From UBA6623 sp965238125 (GTDB taxonomy: Bacteria > Acidobacteriota > Terriglobia > Bryobacterales > UBA6623): a stretch of 64,000 nucleotides of DNA. The stretch lies in assembly GCA_965238125.1 (NCBI GenBank), contig OZ250179.1:5828001-5892000 (forward strand). The letters are read 5' to 3'. A program made the position numbers and the translations under genes. The notes below the pieces were generated by a model, which did no database searches, was not told the DNA's origin, and worked only from the letters and a program-made list of their open reading frames with translations. How positions within the stretch are numbered: the stretch's first letter is position 1; each line of letters opens with the position of its first letter. Positions 1-7,284 of the stretch are shown in pieces.

Positions 1-1155
1 AACAAGAAGTTCGCGCTGGCCGATCTGCTGCGGCAGTCGGTCTACAGCCGACTCGCTGGCTACGAGGACCTCAATGACGCCGTTCGAGTATCCGCCGATC
101 CGACCTTTCGCTTGATCGGCTCGAAGAGGAACTGGGATCGCGGAGCAGCCTTGACCTCGACGCTGCATGGCTTCGAGACGGAGATGCTGGCGAGCGAAGA
201 GAACTTGCTGGGGCTGATGGCAGTGAACCGGGAGCTGGTCGCGCAAGCCGAAGCTCCCGACGGTTCAGACCGCGTGGTGCTCGACATGGACTCCACGGAG
301 AGCCCCGTCCACGGCCAACAGGAAGGCAGTGCCTACAACGGCCATTTTGAGTCCCTCTGCTATCACCCGCTGTTGCTGTTCAACCAGCACGGCGACTGCC
401 TAGGCGCGAAGCTGCGTCCCGGCAACGTGCACAGCGCCGAGGACTGGGACGAGCTGCTACTGCCGGAGATCGAACGACAACAGGCGGAGGGCAAACAGGT
501 GACGTTCCGCGCCGACGCCGCCTTCGCCAAGCCCGAGATCTACGAGGCGATGGAGGAGCGCGGCGTGGACTACGTGATTCGCATCCCGGCGAACAAGAGC
601 CTGGAGCTGGAGATCGAGGACATCCTGTTTCGGCCACCGGGCAGGCCGAACGCCAAGCCCCTAGTGCGCTACAAGAGTTTTCGCTATCAGGCCGAGAGCT
701 GGTCGAAGGCAAGGCGAGTTGTCGCCAAGGTCGAGCATCACCAGGGCGAACTATTCCCGCGCGTCGGATTTGTCGTGACGAGCATGAGCTTGCCGAGCCG
801 CTCGGTCGTGCGGTTCTACAACAAGCGCGGCACGGCGGAGCAGTGGATCAAAGAAGGCAAACAGGCCACGCACTGGACCCGCTTGTCGTGTCACCGCTTC
901 CGAGCCAACGAGGTACGGCTGCAACTCAGCGTGCCGGCCTACAACCTGGGCAACCTGTGGCGGCGGCTAGGGCTGCCGCAGCGAATCAAAAGCTGGTCGC
1001 TAACGAGTTTGCAACACAGGTTGATGAAGACCGGCGGTCGGCTGGTCAAGCATGCTCGCTACTACTGGTTGCTGCTGGCGGAGGGGCATCTGAACCGGCG
1101 GCTGTTCGGTGACATGCTGCATAGGATCTGGGCGCTGCCTGTGCCGGGTGGGTAG
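1..1155 (+). CDS. IS1380-family DDE transposase, copy 1 (5' end outside window)
   Basis: This is the C-terminal ~384 residues of a DDE transposase that mobilises its insertion sequence by cut-and-paste. The reading frame is open from base 1, and the sequence is almost identical to the complete 443-aa copy at 3797-5128, entering at about that protein's residue 60. Conserved blocks include LDMDSTESPVHG, FRADAAFAKPEIYE and YNKRGTAEQWIKEGKQ, typical of the IS1380 family. The start lies upstream of the window. The element's right end follows at 1371-1382, so copy 1 is complete on this side. Few substitutions separate it from copy 2, so the two copies are recent relatives. Confidence 0.93.
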   Translation, partial: NKKFALADLLRQSVYSRLAGYEDLNDAVRVSADPTFRLIGSKRNWDRGAALTSTLHGFETEMLASEENLLGLMAVNRELVAQAEAPDGSDRVVLDMDSTESPVHGQQEGSAYNGHFESLCYHPLLLFNQHGDCLGAKLRPGNVHSAEDWDELLLPEIERQQAEGKQVTFRADAAFAKPEIYEAMEERGVDYVIRIPANKSLELEIEDILFRPPGRPNAKPLVRYKSFRYQAESWSKARRVVAKVEHHQGELFPRVGFVVTSMSLPSRSVVRFYNKRGTAEQWIKEGKQATHWTRLSCHRFRANEVRLQLSVPAYNLGNLWRRLGLPQRIKSWSLTSLQHRLMKTGGRLVKHARYYWLLLAEGHLNRRLFGDMLHRIWALPVPGG

Positions 1156-1382
1156 CGTTGCCCGGGCGAGGATCAACAGTTTTTGGCTCCAAAAAGGTTT
1201 CGCAGGGAGCAGTGTCGGCCGGAGCGCCGTTCAGTCCGCTCAATCAACGTCTGTGAGCGGACGGACGAGCCCTGGCGCCTACCGGCGGAGGTGATGTGCA
1301 GGGTTCAGCGCGAAAAGACGTGGTATTCGGCGCAGCGGGGGTGTATCCTGTGACCGTGCCAGGGCCAAAATGGAAATCCTGG
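1156..1382 (+). mobile_element. 3' noncoding tail and right terminal repeat of IS1380 copy 1
   Basis: A 227-bp noncoding tail follows the transposase and ends in TGGAAATCCTGG (1371-1382), the inverted counterpart of the left end of copy 3 (35941). The next five bases, CTTGA (1383-1387), match the proven target duplication of copy 3. From 1111 to 1387 this copy is identical to 37335-37611. The tail contains a TTTTTGG/CCAAAAA palindrome and a weak outward promoter-like pair, TGGTAT (1321) and TATCCT (1344), with 17-bp spacing. The left end of this copy is outside the window. Confidence 0.8.
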
Positions 1383-1940
1383 CTTGAGAAACTCTCCTTG
1401 AAAGACCAGAACCAAATCCTATTGCCTTGGGAGATGGCGGCGCAGCACTACGGTGTCCCGACGCGGTTGATTGACTGGAGTACCAGTTTTCAGATCGCTC
1501 TCTTCTTCGCTTACGGCGGTTGGTCGGGAATGCAGTAGCGAGACGGGCTTGCGCCCGCCGTTTGGTGCCTAAATAGAACGAGCTTTGAATCCGGTGCGAA
1601 GAGGAAAGCGGGCACCCTGCGGAAGTACGAGACGGCCGCAGACGGGATTCGAGTCGTGCCGTGCGGCCGTTATGTAAACACCCGGCAGGGAGCACAATTT
1701 GGGTGGTTTACCTATATGTACCACTCCTTAACTGGCATACCCGAGTATCTTGACTCAAATCATGAGCATTTCCCCAATGGTACTCTGATTCGGTTGGCTT
1801 TGAGGCCCGACGAGGAAAAGACCGTGCTGCGCACCCTCGCCGAAAGTGGAATCACGGCTGCTTCGATACGCGGTGATTCTGAAGGTATTGCTGCCGATGC
1901 AGTACACAAGTTTCTTCGCTTTGAGTTCGCGCCCTCCTAG
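1383..1940 (+). pseudogene. FRG-domain gene, 3' part, cut by IS1380 and carrying an in-frame amber stop
   Basis: Translation in one frame gives a typical FRG-domain core (AAQHYGVPTRLIDW then ALFFAY), followed by DGLAPAVWCLN and a C-terminal stretch GAQFGWFTYMYHSL. The frame stays open from 1383 to 1940 except for a single TAG at 1536-1538. Homology continues straight through that stop, so a nonsense mutation or base error is more likely than two genes. The 5' part was separated by IS1380 copy 1, whose right end abuts at 1382. The only upstream ATG in frame (1296) lies inside the IS tail and is fortuitous. FRG domains are widespread, are often found in accessory or defence-like contexts, and have no settled biochemical activity. 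Confidence 0.75.
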
Positions 1941-1964
1941 TAACCTTCGGGGAGTTCCGGGGAG

Positions 1965-2110
1965 TTGGGGAGTTCGAGGGAGTTCGGAGGAGGGAGTTCG
2001 GAGGAGGGAGTTCGGAGGAGGGAGTTCGGAGGAGGGAGTTCGGAGGAGGGAGCCCGAACTCCCGGGGAGATCCGGGGAGATCGGGGAGATCGGGGACGGA
2101 GCCCGAGCCC
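1965..2110. repeat. G/C-rich REP-like repeat: 15-bp tandem array plus TCGGGGACGGAGCCCGA
   Basis: About five tandem copies of a 15-bp unit (GGGAGTTCGGAGGAG) are followed by GAACTCCCGGGGAGATC-type variants and the 17-mer at 2090-2106. The same 17-mer lies in inverse orientation on the other side of the adjacent RAYT gene (2857-2873). The array sits directly after the FRG pseudogene stop and before the 3' end of the transposase gene. This arrangement is what is expected of a REP/BIME-like cognate repeat of a RAYT. Copy number may be uncertain because tandem repeats collapse in assemblies. Confidence 0.75.
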
Positions 2111-2124
2111 AGCCTCGCGCGGAT

Positions 2125-2808
2125 TCAGAGCGATGCGGCTTTGGTCTTTGGTTGTGGGCCGGGGCTGCGAAGCGTCAGGCGGCGACGGAATCTTTGCTCC
2201 AGCCCGGCGACAAACTCGCGGTTGCCCAGCGGCATTCCCGCATACGTTGCCTCGCGGACGCGTTTCTCGTCGTTCGCTGCTGGCGAGCGCCTCAGGGCTT
2301 CGTCCCATCTCGGTTTTCCGGGTATCCGACGCCACAGCGCCCAGTCGATAAGCCCCGCGGCGTCGCTTTCCTCCGCGTGAGCCTGAGCGCTCGACCAAGG
2401 ATAGTGCTCGGCTTGACCCACCAACCCGGCGCGCAACGGGTTCTGATCCACGTAGAACAGTGCCGTGAGCAGATGATCGCGGGCTAACGGACAGGAAAAG
2501 AAGCGGTTCTGCCACAGGTGACCGCTCCGCCCATACTGTTGGTTGAACCGTTGCGCGTACCGCGAATGGCTCCGCCGCAGTGCCCGGGCGAACGAGTCGG
2601 CACGCTCGGGCACGGCTACCAGGTGGACATGGTTGGTCATCAGGCAGTAGCCCAACACGCCCACGCCGCAACGGCGGCAGTCCTGCGCCAGAGTTTCCAA
2701 ATAGAACCGCCGGTCTTCGTCAACCAGGAAGACATCCTGGCGGTTATTACCCCTTTGGGTGATGTGGTGCGGAACGCCCTCCGCCACCACACGGGCCGCC
2801 CGTGGCAT
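2125..2808 (-). CDS. REP-associated tyrosine transposase (RAYT, Y1/IS200-like)
   Basis: A 227-aa HUH-type single-strand transposase. The N-terminus contains a GVPHHITQRGNNRQ block, and LGYCLMTNHVHLVA carries the His-hydrophobe-His metal motif. The DQNPLRAGLV/YPWSSAQAH region is typical of the RAYT branch of the Y1_Tnp superfamily. Such proteins nick and rejoin hairpin ends of REP repeats and are usually domesticated single-copy genes. Inverted G/C-rich repeats lie on both sides (2090-2106 and 2857-2873), and related repeats recur at 5147 and 40848. The ATG at 2808 is the only plausible start. The gene appears intact. Confidence 0.93.
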   Translation of the reverse strand: MPRAARVVAEGVPHHITQRGNNRQDVFLVDEDRRFYLETLAQDCRRCGVGVLGYCLMTNHVHLVAVPERADSFARALRRSHSRYAQRFNQQYGRSGHLWQNRFFSCPLARDHLLTALFYVDQNPLRAGLVGQAEHYPWSSAQAHAEESDAAGLIDWALWRRIPGKPRWDEALRRSPAANDEKRVREATYAGMPLGNREFVAGLEQRFRRRLTLRSPGPQPKTKAASL

Positions 2809-2849
2809 TCTCGACGCTATTATCGCACGGCAGGTTCAGAGGTTCAGAT

Positions 2850-2920
2850 CCAGAGTTCGGGCTCCGTCCCCGAACTCCCCCCGAACTCCCGCCCGAACTC
2901 CCCCCGAACTCCCCATGTCG
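2850..2920. repeat. REP-like repeat, inverse of the array on the other side of the RAYT
   Basis: The block contains TCGGGCTCCGTCCCCGA (2857-2873), the exact reverse complement of 2090-2106, followed by four GAACTCCCCC-type units. It lies ~45 bp upstream of the RAYT start. The transposase gene is therefore bracketed by inverted copies of one repeat family. Confidence 0.78.
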
Positions 2921-3511
2921 GTTCTCTTCGGCCTTGGACTTGTGTTTGTTACGGGCCGCGGTGCTTGGCGATTGTCTCAGACCGCAAGCGGACGGTATTC
3001 CCGACTCGCCTCAGGTCGCTCCGATACACGTGCGCCAGCCCAAGAATTCGTGTCCTGTCGCATAGCTGGCGCGAACAATCGTATGTCACAAACAGACAGG
3101 TTTTTTCGCCCACCGTGCCGCCTCGGCTTGGGGTTGAGGGTCCATCGAGAGGCCGTAATCCGTCTTGAGTGTCGGATTCGGAGTGCGAACGGAATATATC
3201 AACACCTATCCGCGGACAAACGCTATGTAGTTCGTTTTGGGGGACTTAGTCCTGCTTGCGGTCGCGGAACTCTTCGCAGCAGTGCTGGATCAGTCCGACC
3301 GAACGGGGAGGCGCGTCTTCGACCGGTGAAGCTTACCGTCGGCAGACTGTTGAACCCCAATCGGATAGTCAGGGCTATCTGATGGGATAGCTTCGCGCTG
3401 AACGTCTGGTTAGAGACACCCCCCAGATCACCCCCTTCCAATCGCGGTTTGTCTTTTCTTTTCAACGTGTTGGGTTCCGTGCCGCCACCTCCTCCCGACC
3501 TGGGAACAGTT
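2921..3511. other. Noncoding stretch containing a duplicated 3' end of the Ser/Thr kinase gene
   Basis: No supported gene. Around 3222-3285 the sequence nearly matches 9449-9500, the end of the kinase gene and its downstream flank: TATGTAGTTCGTTTTGGGGG is shared, then the minus-strand codons read EEFRDRKQD-stop against EEFRERED-stop of the intact gene. This is therefore the relic of a second kinase/propeller gene or of a duplicated flank. The rest shows no recognisable coding. Confidence 0.5.
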
Positions 3512-3527
3512 TGGCACACCCTGTGCT
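3512..3527 (+). promoter_or_regulatory. Sigma-54 (-24/-12) promoter
   Basis: TGGCACACCCTGTGCT has the GG (3513-3514) and GC (3525-3526) doublets exactly ten bases apart and agrees well with the RpoN consensus TGGCAC-N5-TTGC. Transcription would begin near 3538, giving a ~37-nt leader before the ATG at 3575. A sigma-54 activator gene is encoded at 49829-51214, but no link between the two is shown. Confidence 0.6.
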
Positions 3528-3574
3528 TATACATGGGCATGACGAGATCAAACGAAAAAGCGAGGGACAGAAAG

Positions 3575-3689
3575 ATGATTAACCGAGCAACGAGAATAGT
3601 GACACGTTTTGTTCTGCTTGCCGTAATTGCGGCGGCCTTTCCCGTCCACGCCCACGCGTGGTGGACTTTGAGTTCAGCTTGGTACTTAG
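3575..3689 (+). pseudogene. Small secreted-protein gene truncated by IS1380 copy 2
   Basis: The ATG at 3575 follows a GAGG-type ribosome site (3562-3565). It encodes a signal peptide (basic MINRATRIVTR, hydrophobic FVLLAVIAAAF, cleavage near AHA) and about ten mature residues. At 3690 the left end of IS1380 copy 2 begins, so the remaining codons up to 3772 are transposon sequence. The sigma-54 promoter at 3512 fits this start rather than an upstream ATG at 3533, which would lie before the transcription start. The original product cannot be identified from so short a remnant. Confidence 0.5.
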
Positions 3690-5145
3690 CCCGCATTTTC
3701 AATTTGATGTATGAGCTTCAGACCATCCAGCGACCTTCAGCGTCTTTATTGATAGGGGCTAGAGCCCGATAAGGACGCCATGGAGGTCAACACCCGATGG
3801 GTGAAAAAGAAAACAAGCCGTTTCAGCTCACGTTCAATGGATTTCTCAAAGTCGATTTCCAACGATCGCGAGTCACCTCGGATGGCGGTCTGATTCTCGT
3901 TCGCGAACTGGATGAACGACTCGGACTCGGGAAGCTGATCGACGAGCATCTCAGCGACTCGCGACAAGGCTTGAACAAGAAGTTCCCGCTGGCCGATCTG
4001 CTGCGGCAGTCGGTCTACAGCCGACTCGCTGGCTACGAGGACCTCAATGACGCCGTTCGAGTATCCGCCGATCCGACCTTTCGCTTGATCGGCTCGAAGA
4101 GGAACTGGGATCGCGGAGCAGCCTTGACCTCGACACTGCATGGCTTCGAGACGGAGATGCTGGCGAGCGAAGAGAACTTGCTGGGGCTGATGGCAGTGAA
4201 CCGGGAGCTGGTCGCGCAAGCCGGAGCTCCCGACGGTTCAGACCGCGTGGTGCTCGACATGGACTCCACGGAGAGCCCCGTCCACGGCCAACAGGAAGGC
4301 AGTGCCTACAACGGCCATTTTGAGTCCCTCTGCTATCACCCGCTGTTGCTGTTCAACCAGCACGGCGACTGCCTAGGCGCGAAGCTGCGTCCCGGCAACG
4401 TGCACAGCGCCGAGGACTGGGACGAGCTGCTACTGCCGGAGATCGAACGACAACAGGCGGAGGGCAAACAGGTGACGTTCCGCGCCGACGCCGCCTTCGC
4501 CAAGCCCGAGATCTACGAGGCGATGGAGGAGCGCGGCGTGGACTACGTGATTCGCATCCCGGCGAACAAGAGCCTGGAGCTGGAGATCGAGGACATCCTG
4601 TTTCGGCCACCGGGCAGGCCGAACGCCAAGCCCCTAGTGCGCTACAAGAGTTTTCGCTATCAGGCCGAGAGCTGGTCGAAGGCAAGGCGAGTTGTCGCCA
4701 AGGTCGAGCATCACCAGGGCGAACTATTCCCGCGCGTCGGATTTGTCGTGACGAGCATGAGCTTGCCGAGCCGCTCGGTCGTACGGTTCTACAACAAGCG
4801 CGGCACGGCGGAGCAGTGGATCAAGGAAGGCAAACAGGCCACGCACTGGACCCGCTTGTCGTGTCACCGCTTCCGGGCCAACGAGGTACGGCTGCAACTC
4901 AGCGTGCTGGCCTACAACCTGGGCAACCTGTGGCGGCGGCTCGGGCTGCCGCACAGGATCAAGAGCTGGTCGCTAACGAGTTTGCAACACAGGTTGATGA
5001 AGACCGGCGGTCGGCTGGTCAAGCATGCTCGCTACTACTGGTTGCTGCTGGCGGAGGGGCATCTGAACCGGCGGCTGTTCGGTGACATGCTGCATAGGAT
5101 CTGGGCGCTGCCTGTGCCGGGTGGGTAGCGTTGCGCGGGGGGAGG
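3690..5145 (+). mobile_element. IS1380-family element, copy 2, lacking its right end
   Basis: The left end, CCCGCATTTTCAATTTGA (3690-3707), aligns with the left end of copy 3 (CCCGGATTTCCACTTTAG) at the same 107-bp distance from the transposase ATG. The flanking five bases are CTTAG (3685-3689), close to the CTTGA used by the other copies. Downstream of the stop codon only about 20 bp still resemble the tail of copies 1 and 3. The remaining ~200 bp, including the right terminal repeat, are replaced by REP-like sequence at 5147. The element is probably immobile unless helped by another copy. Confidence 0.75.
3797..5128 (+). CDS. IS1380-family DDE transposase, copy 2 (complete)
   Basis: A complete 443-aa transposase starting MGEKENKPFQLTFNG. 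The block VTSDGGLILVRELDERLGL, near residue 32, is the N-terminal signature of IS1380 transposases. The body carries the DDE-type core with LDMDSTESPVHG and FRADAAFAKPEIYE. Length is normal for the family. The start is the one shared with copy 3, where the upstream sequence is also conserved. The frame is intact even though the IS has lost its right terminal repeat. Confidence 0.95.
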   Translation: MGEKENKPFQLTFNGFLKVDFQRSRVTSDGGLILVRELDERLGLGKLIDEHLSDSRQGLNKKFPLADLLRQSVYSRLAGYEDLNDAVRVSADPTFRLIGSKRNWDRGAALTSTLHGFETEMLASEENLLGLMAVNRELVAQAGAPDGSDRVVLDMDSTESPVHGQQEGSAYNGHFESLCYHPLLLFNQHGDCLGAKLRPGNVHSAEDWDELLLPEIERQQAEGKQVTFRADAAFAKPEIYEAMEERGVDYVIRIPANKSLELEIEDILFRPPGRPNAKPLVRYKSFRYQAESWSKARRVVAKVEHHQGELFPRVGFVVTSMSLPSRSVVRFYNKRGTAEQWIKEGKQATHWTRLSCHRFRANEVRLQLSVLAYNLGNLWRRLGLPHRIKSWSLTSLQHRLMKTGGRLVKHARYYWLLLAEGHLNRRLFGDMLHRIWALPVPGG

Positions 5146-5146
5146 T

Positions 5147-5180
5147 CCGGGACGGAGCCTGAACTCCCGAACTCTTGGAG
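5147..5180. repeat. Dispersed REP-like repeat copy replacing the IS1380 right end
   Basis: CCGGGACGGAGCCTGA followed by ACTCCCGAACTC is a diverged copy of the repeat flanking the RAYT (2090-2110). It sits where the 3' tail of IS1380 copy 2 should be, so the repeat or an associated deletion removed the IS end. Confidence 0.55.
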
Positions 5181-5263
5181 AAAGAGAGCTTCACTTGCCC
5201 CGGATTGCCGACCAGACGGCCACGCTCGGCAGTGGTGCTGAAACGACACTACGCCGTTTCTCG

Positions 5264-5533
5264 CTACGAATCCGAATCGATCACTCCTTGACGGCCGGTC
5301 GCACGGAGCCATCGTGACCGGCGCTCGGCCGGTAGAAGATCCGGAGTCGTTTCCGCATACATCGTAAACAAAAACCCTTCCGCGTCATCCACGTCGGTAA
5401 AGACCGCCTCGCCGTGCCGCGGCACTTTCCACGAAAAGTACTCCGCCACGTACGTTTTGAAATCCTCGATCTCGTCCATCGTGTCAATGGAGGCTCGAAA
5501 GGACTGGTCGGGCTTGTACTCTCGAATGTGCAT
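5264..5533 (-). CDS. Hypothetical protein (89 aa)
   Basis: A small acidic protein (MHIREYKPDQSF start, many Glu/Asp) on the glnS strand, beginning 74 bp after the glnS stop. I recognise no family. The composition looks like a real soluble protein rather than an antisense shadow, and the overlapping alternative frame at 5281-5544 looks less protein-like. It could be co-transcribed with gltX-glnS. No motif or catalytic residues can be named. Confidence 0.4.
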   Translation of the reverse strand: MHIREYKPDQSFRASIDTMDEIEDFKTYVAEYFSWKVPRHGEAVFTDVDDAEGFLFTMYAETTPDLLPAERRSRWLRATGRQGVIDSDS

Positions 5534-5607
5534 TCCAGGATCATTCTACTCCCTTCAGCCGACCGCGCAGGGGCTGCCGGATCCCGGTCCGCCGGCGCCG
5601 AGGCTCC

Positions 5608-7284
5608 TTACAATCGCTTCTGAAGCCTCGCCCATGTGTCCCGCAGCTCGACAGTACGATTGAAGACGAGCCGCTCGGCCTTCGACGACCTATCCACGCA
5701 GAAATACCCAAGACGCTCGAACTGATAGCGGTCACCGGGCCGGGCACTTGCCGGCGACGGCTCGGCTTTGCCCTCGACCACTTCGAGCGATTGCGGGTTT
5801 AAGTACACCGTGAAGTCTTGGTCTTCGGGTGACTCATTGGGATTTTCGACGGTGAACAGCTTGTCATAGAGCCGAACCTCTACCGGAATGGCCTCCGCCG
5901 CCGAAACCCAGTGAATGGTTGACTTCACTTTCCGCGTTTGCGGGCCGCTGCGCGTCTCGGGATCGTATGTGCAGTGGATCTCCGTGATCTCGCCCGTAAC
6001 GGGGTCTTTCACGGCATGCTGACATTTGATGATGTAGCCATACCGCAGCCGGACTTCATTCCCCGGATAAAGTCGGTGGTAGCGTTTTGGAGGCGCCTCG
6101 CGGAAGTCATCCCGCTCGATCCAGAGTTCGCGACTAAAGGGTACTGATCGCGTGCCTGCATCCGCGTCCTCGGGGTTGTTGACGGCTTCCACGAGCTCCA
6201 CTTGGCCTTCGGGATAGTTCGTCAACACCAGCTTGAGGGGGCGCAAGACCGTCATCACGCGCGGAGACGTCCGATTCAGATCCTGCCGGATGTAGTATTC
6301 AAGCTTCTCGAATTCCGTGAAGCCGTTCGTCTTCGACACGCCGAGATTGCGTGCGAAATTGCGCAAACCTTCGGGTGAGTAGCCACGGCGGCGCATCCCG
6401 CTAATGGTCGGCATCCGGGGATCATCCCAGCCTTCCACCACTCCCTGTTGCACCAGCTGCAGCAGCTTGCGCTTGCTCATTACGGTGTACGTCAAGTTCA
6501 ACCGGTCGAACTCAATTTGCTGTGGATGGAAGACGCCGAGCTGATCGAGAAACCAGTCATAGAGTGGACGATGATCTTCAAACTCGAGCGTGCATATCGA
6601 GTGGGTGACGCCCTCGATGGAATCGCTTTGACCGTGGGTCCAGTCGTACATGGGATAAATGCACCAACGATTGCCCGTGCGATGATGCTCGGCGTGCAGG
6701 ATTCGGTACATCACGGGATCCCGCATGTTGAGATTCGGCGAGGCCATGTCAATCTTTGCGCGCAGGGTGCGCGAGCCGTCGGGAAACTCGCCCTCTTTCA
6801 TGCGCGCGAAAAGGTCCAGATTCTCCTCGACGCTTCTCTCCCGATATGGACTGTTCTTTCCCGCTTCGGTCAGTGTGCCGCGCGTCTCCCGCACCTGGTC
6901 GCCGCTCAAGTCGCAAACATAGGCCTTGCCTTTTTTGATGAGGTCGACGGCCCAATCGTACAACTGCTGGAAGTAGTCGGATGCGTAGAGGGGCCGGTTG
7001 CCGAAATCACCGCCCAACCATCTCACATTTTCGATGATCGACTCAACGTACTCGGACTCTTCCTTGGTGGGATTGGTGTCGTCGAAGCGTAAATTGCACT
7101 TGCCGCCGAACTCCTCGGCGAGGCCGAAGTTGACCGTGATGCTCTTGGCGTGGCCGACGTGTAAATAGCCGTTGGGTTCCGGGGGAAAGCGGGTGTGCAC
7201 ACGTCCGCCATGTTTCCCGCTCGCATTGTCGGAGAGAATCCAATCACGAATGAAATGTGAACGGGGTAAATCGGCGTCCTTCAT
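5608..7284 (-). CDS. glnS: Glutaminyl-tRNA synthetase
   Basis: Charges tRNA-Gln directly with glutamine. The 558-aa length is normal. The class I nucleotide-binding signature PPEPNGYLHVGHAKS (HVGH at ~42-45) and the KMSKS-type loop MSKRK (~269-273) are present, followed by the beta-barrel anticodon-binding region. Its ATG overlaps the gltX stop (ATGA, 7281-7284), so the two synthetases are translationally coupled. In Acidobacteriota and Proteobacteria this eukaryote-derived enzyme replaces or supplements the GatCAB amidotransferase route. Whether GatCAB also exists cannot be seen here. Confidence 0.97.
   Translation of the reverse strand: MKDADLPRSHFIRDWILSDNASGKHGGRVHTRFPPEPNGYLHVGHAKSITVNFGLAEEFGGKCNLRFDDTNPTKEESEYVESIIENVRWLGGDFGNRPLYASDYFQQLYDWAVDLIKKGKAYVCDLSGDQVRETRGTLTEAGKNSPYRERSVEENLDLFARMKEGEFPDGSRTLRAKIDMASPNLNMRDPVMYRILHAEHHRTGNRWCIYPMYDWTHGQSDSIEGVTHSICTLEFEDHRPLYDWFLDQLGVFHPQQIEFDRLNLTYTVMSKRKLLQLVQQGVVEGWDDPRMPTISGMRRRGYSPEGLRNFARNLGVSKTNGFTEFEKLEYYIRQDLNRTSPRVMTVLRPLKLVLTNYPEGQVELVEAVNNPEDADAGTRSVPFSRELWIERDDFREAPPKRYHRLYPGNEVRLRYGYIIKCQHAVKDPVTGEITEIHCTYDPETRSGPQTRKVKSTIHWVSAAEAIPVEVRLYDKLFTVENPNESPEDQDFTVYLNPQSLEVVEGKAEPSPASARPGDRYQFERLGYFCVDRSSKAERLVFNRTVELRDTWARLQKRL

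Noticed and set aside
1296..1382. ATG at 1296 as start of an 80-aa protein
   Set aside because: This start is inside the IS1380 tail, and the downstream protein homology (FRG) only begins after the IS end; the fusion is accidental.
1965..2055. 15-bp tandem array as a CRISPR array
   Set aside because: Units are directly adjacent with no spacers; it is a simple tandem repeat of the REP-like family.
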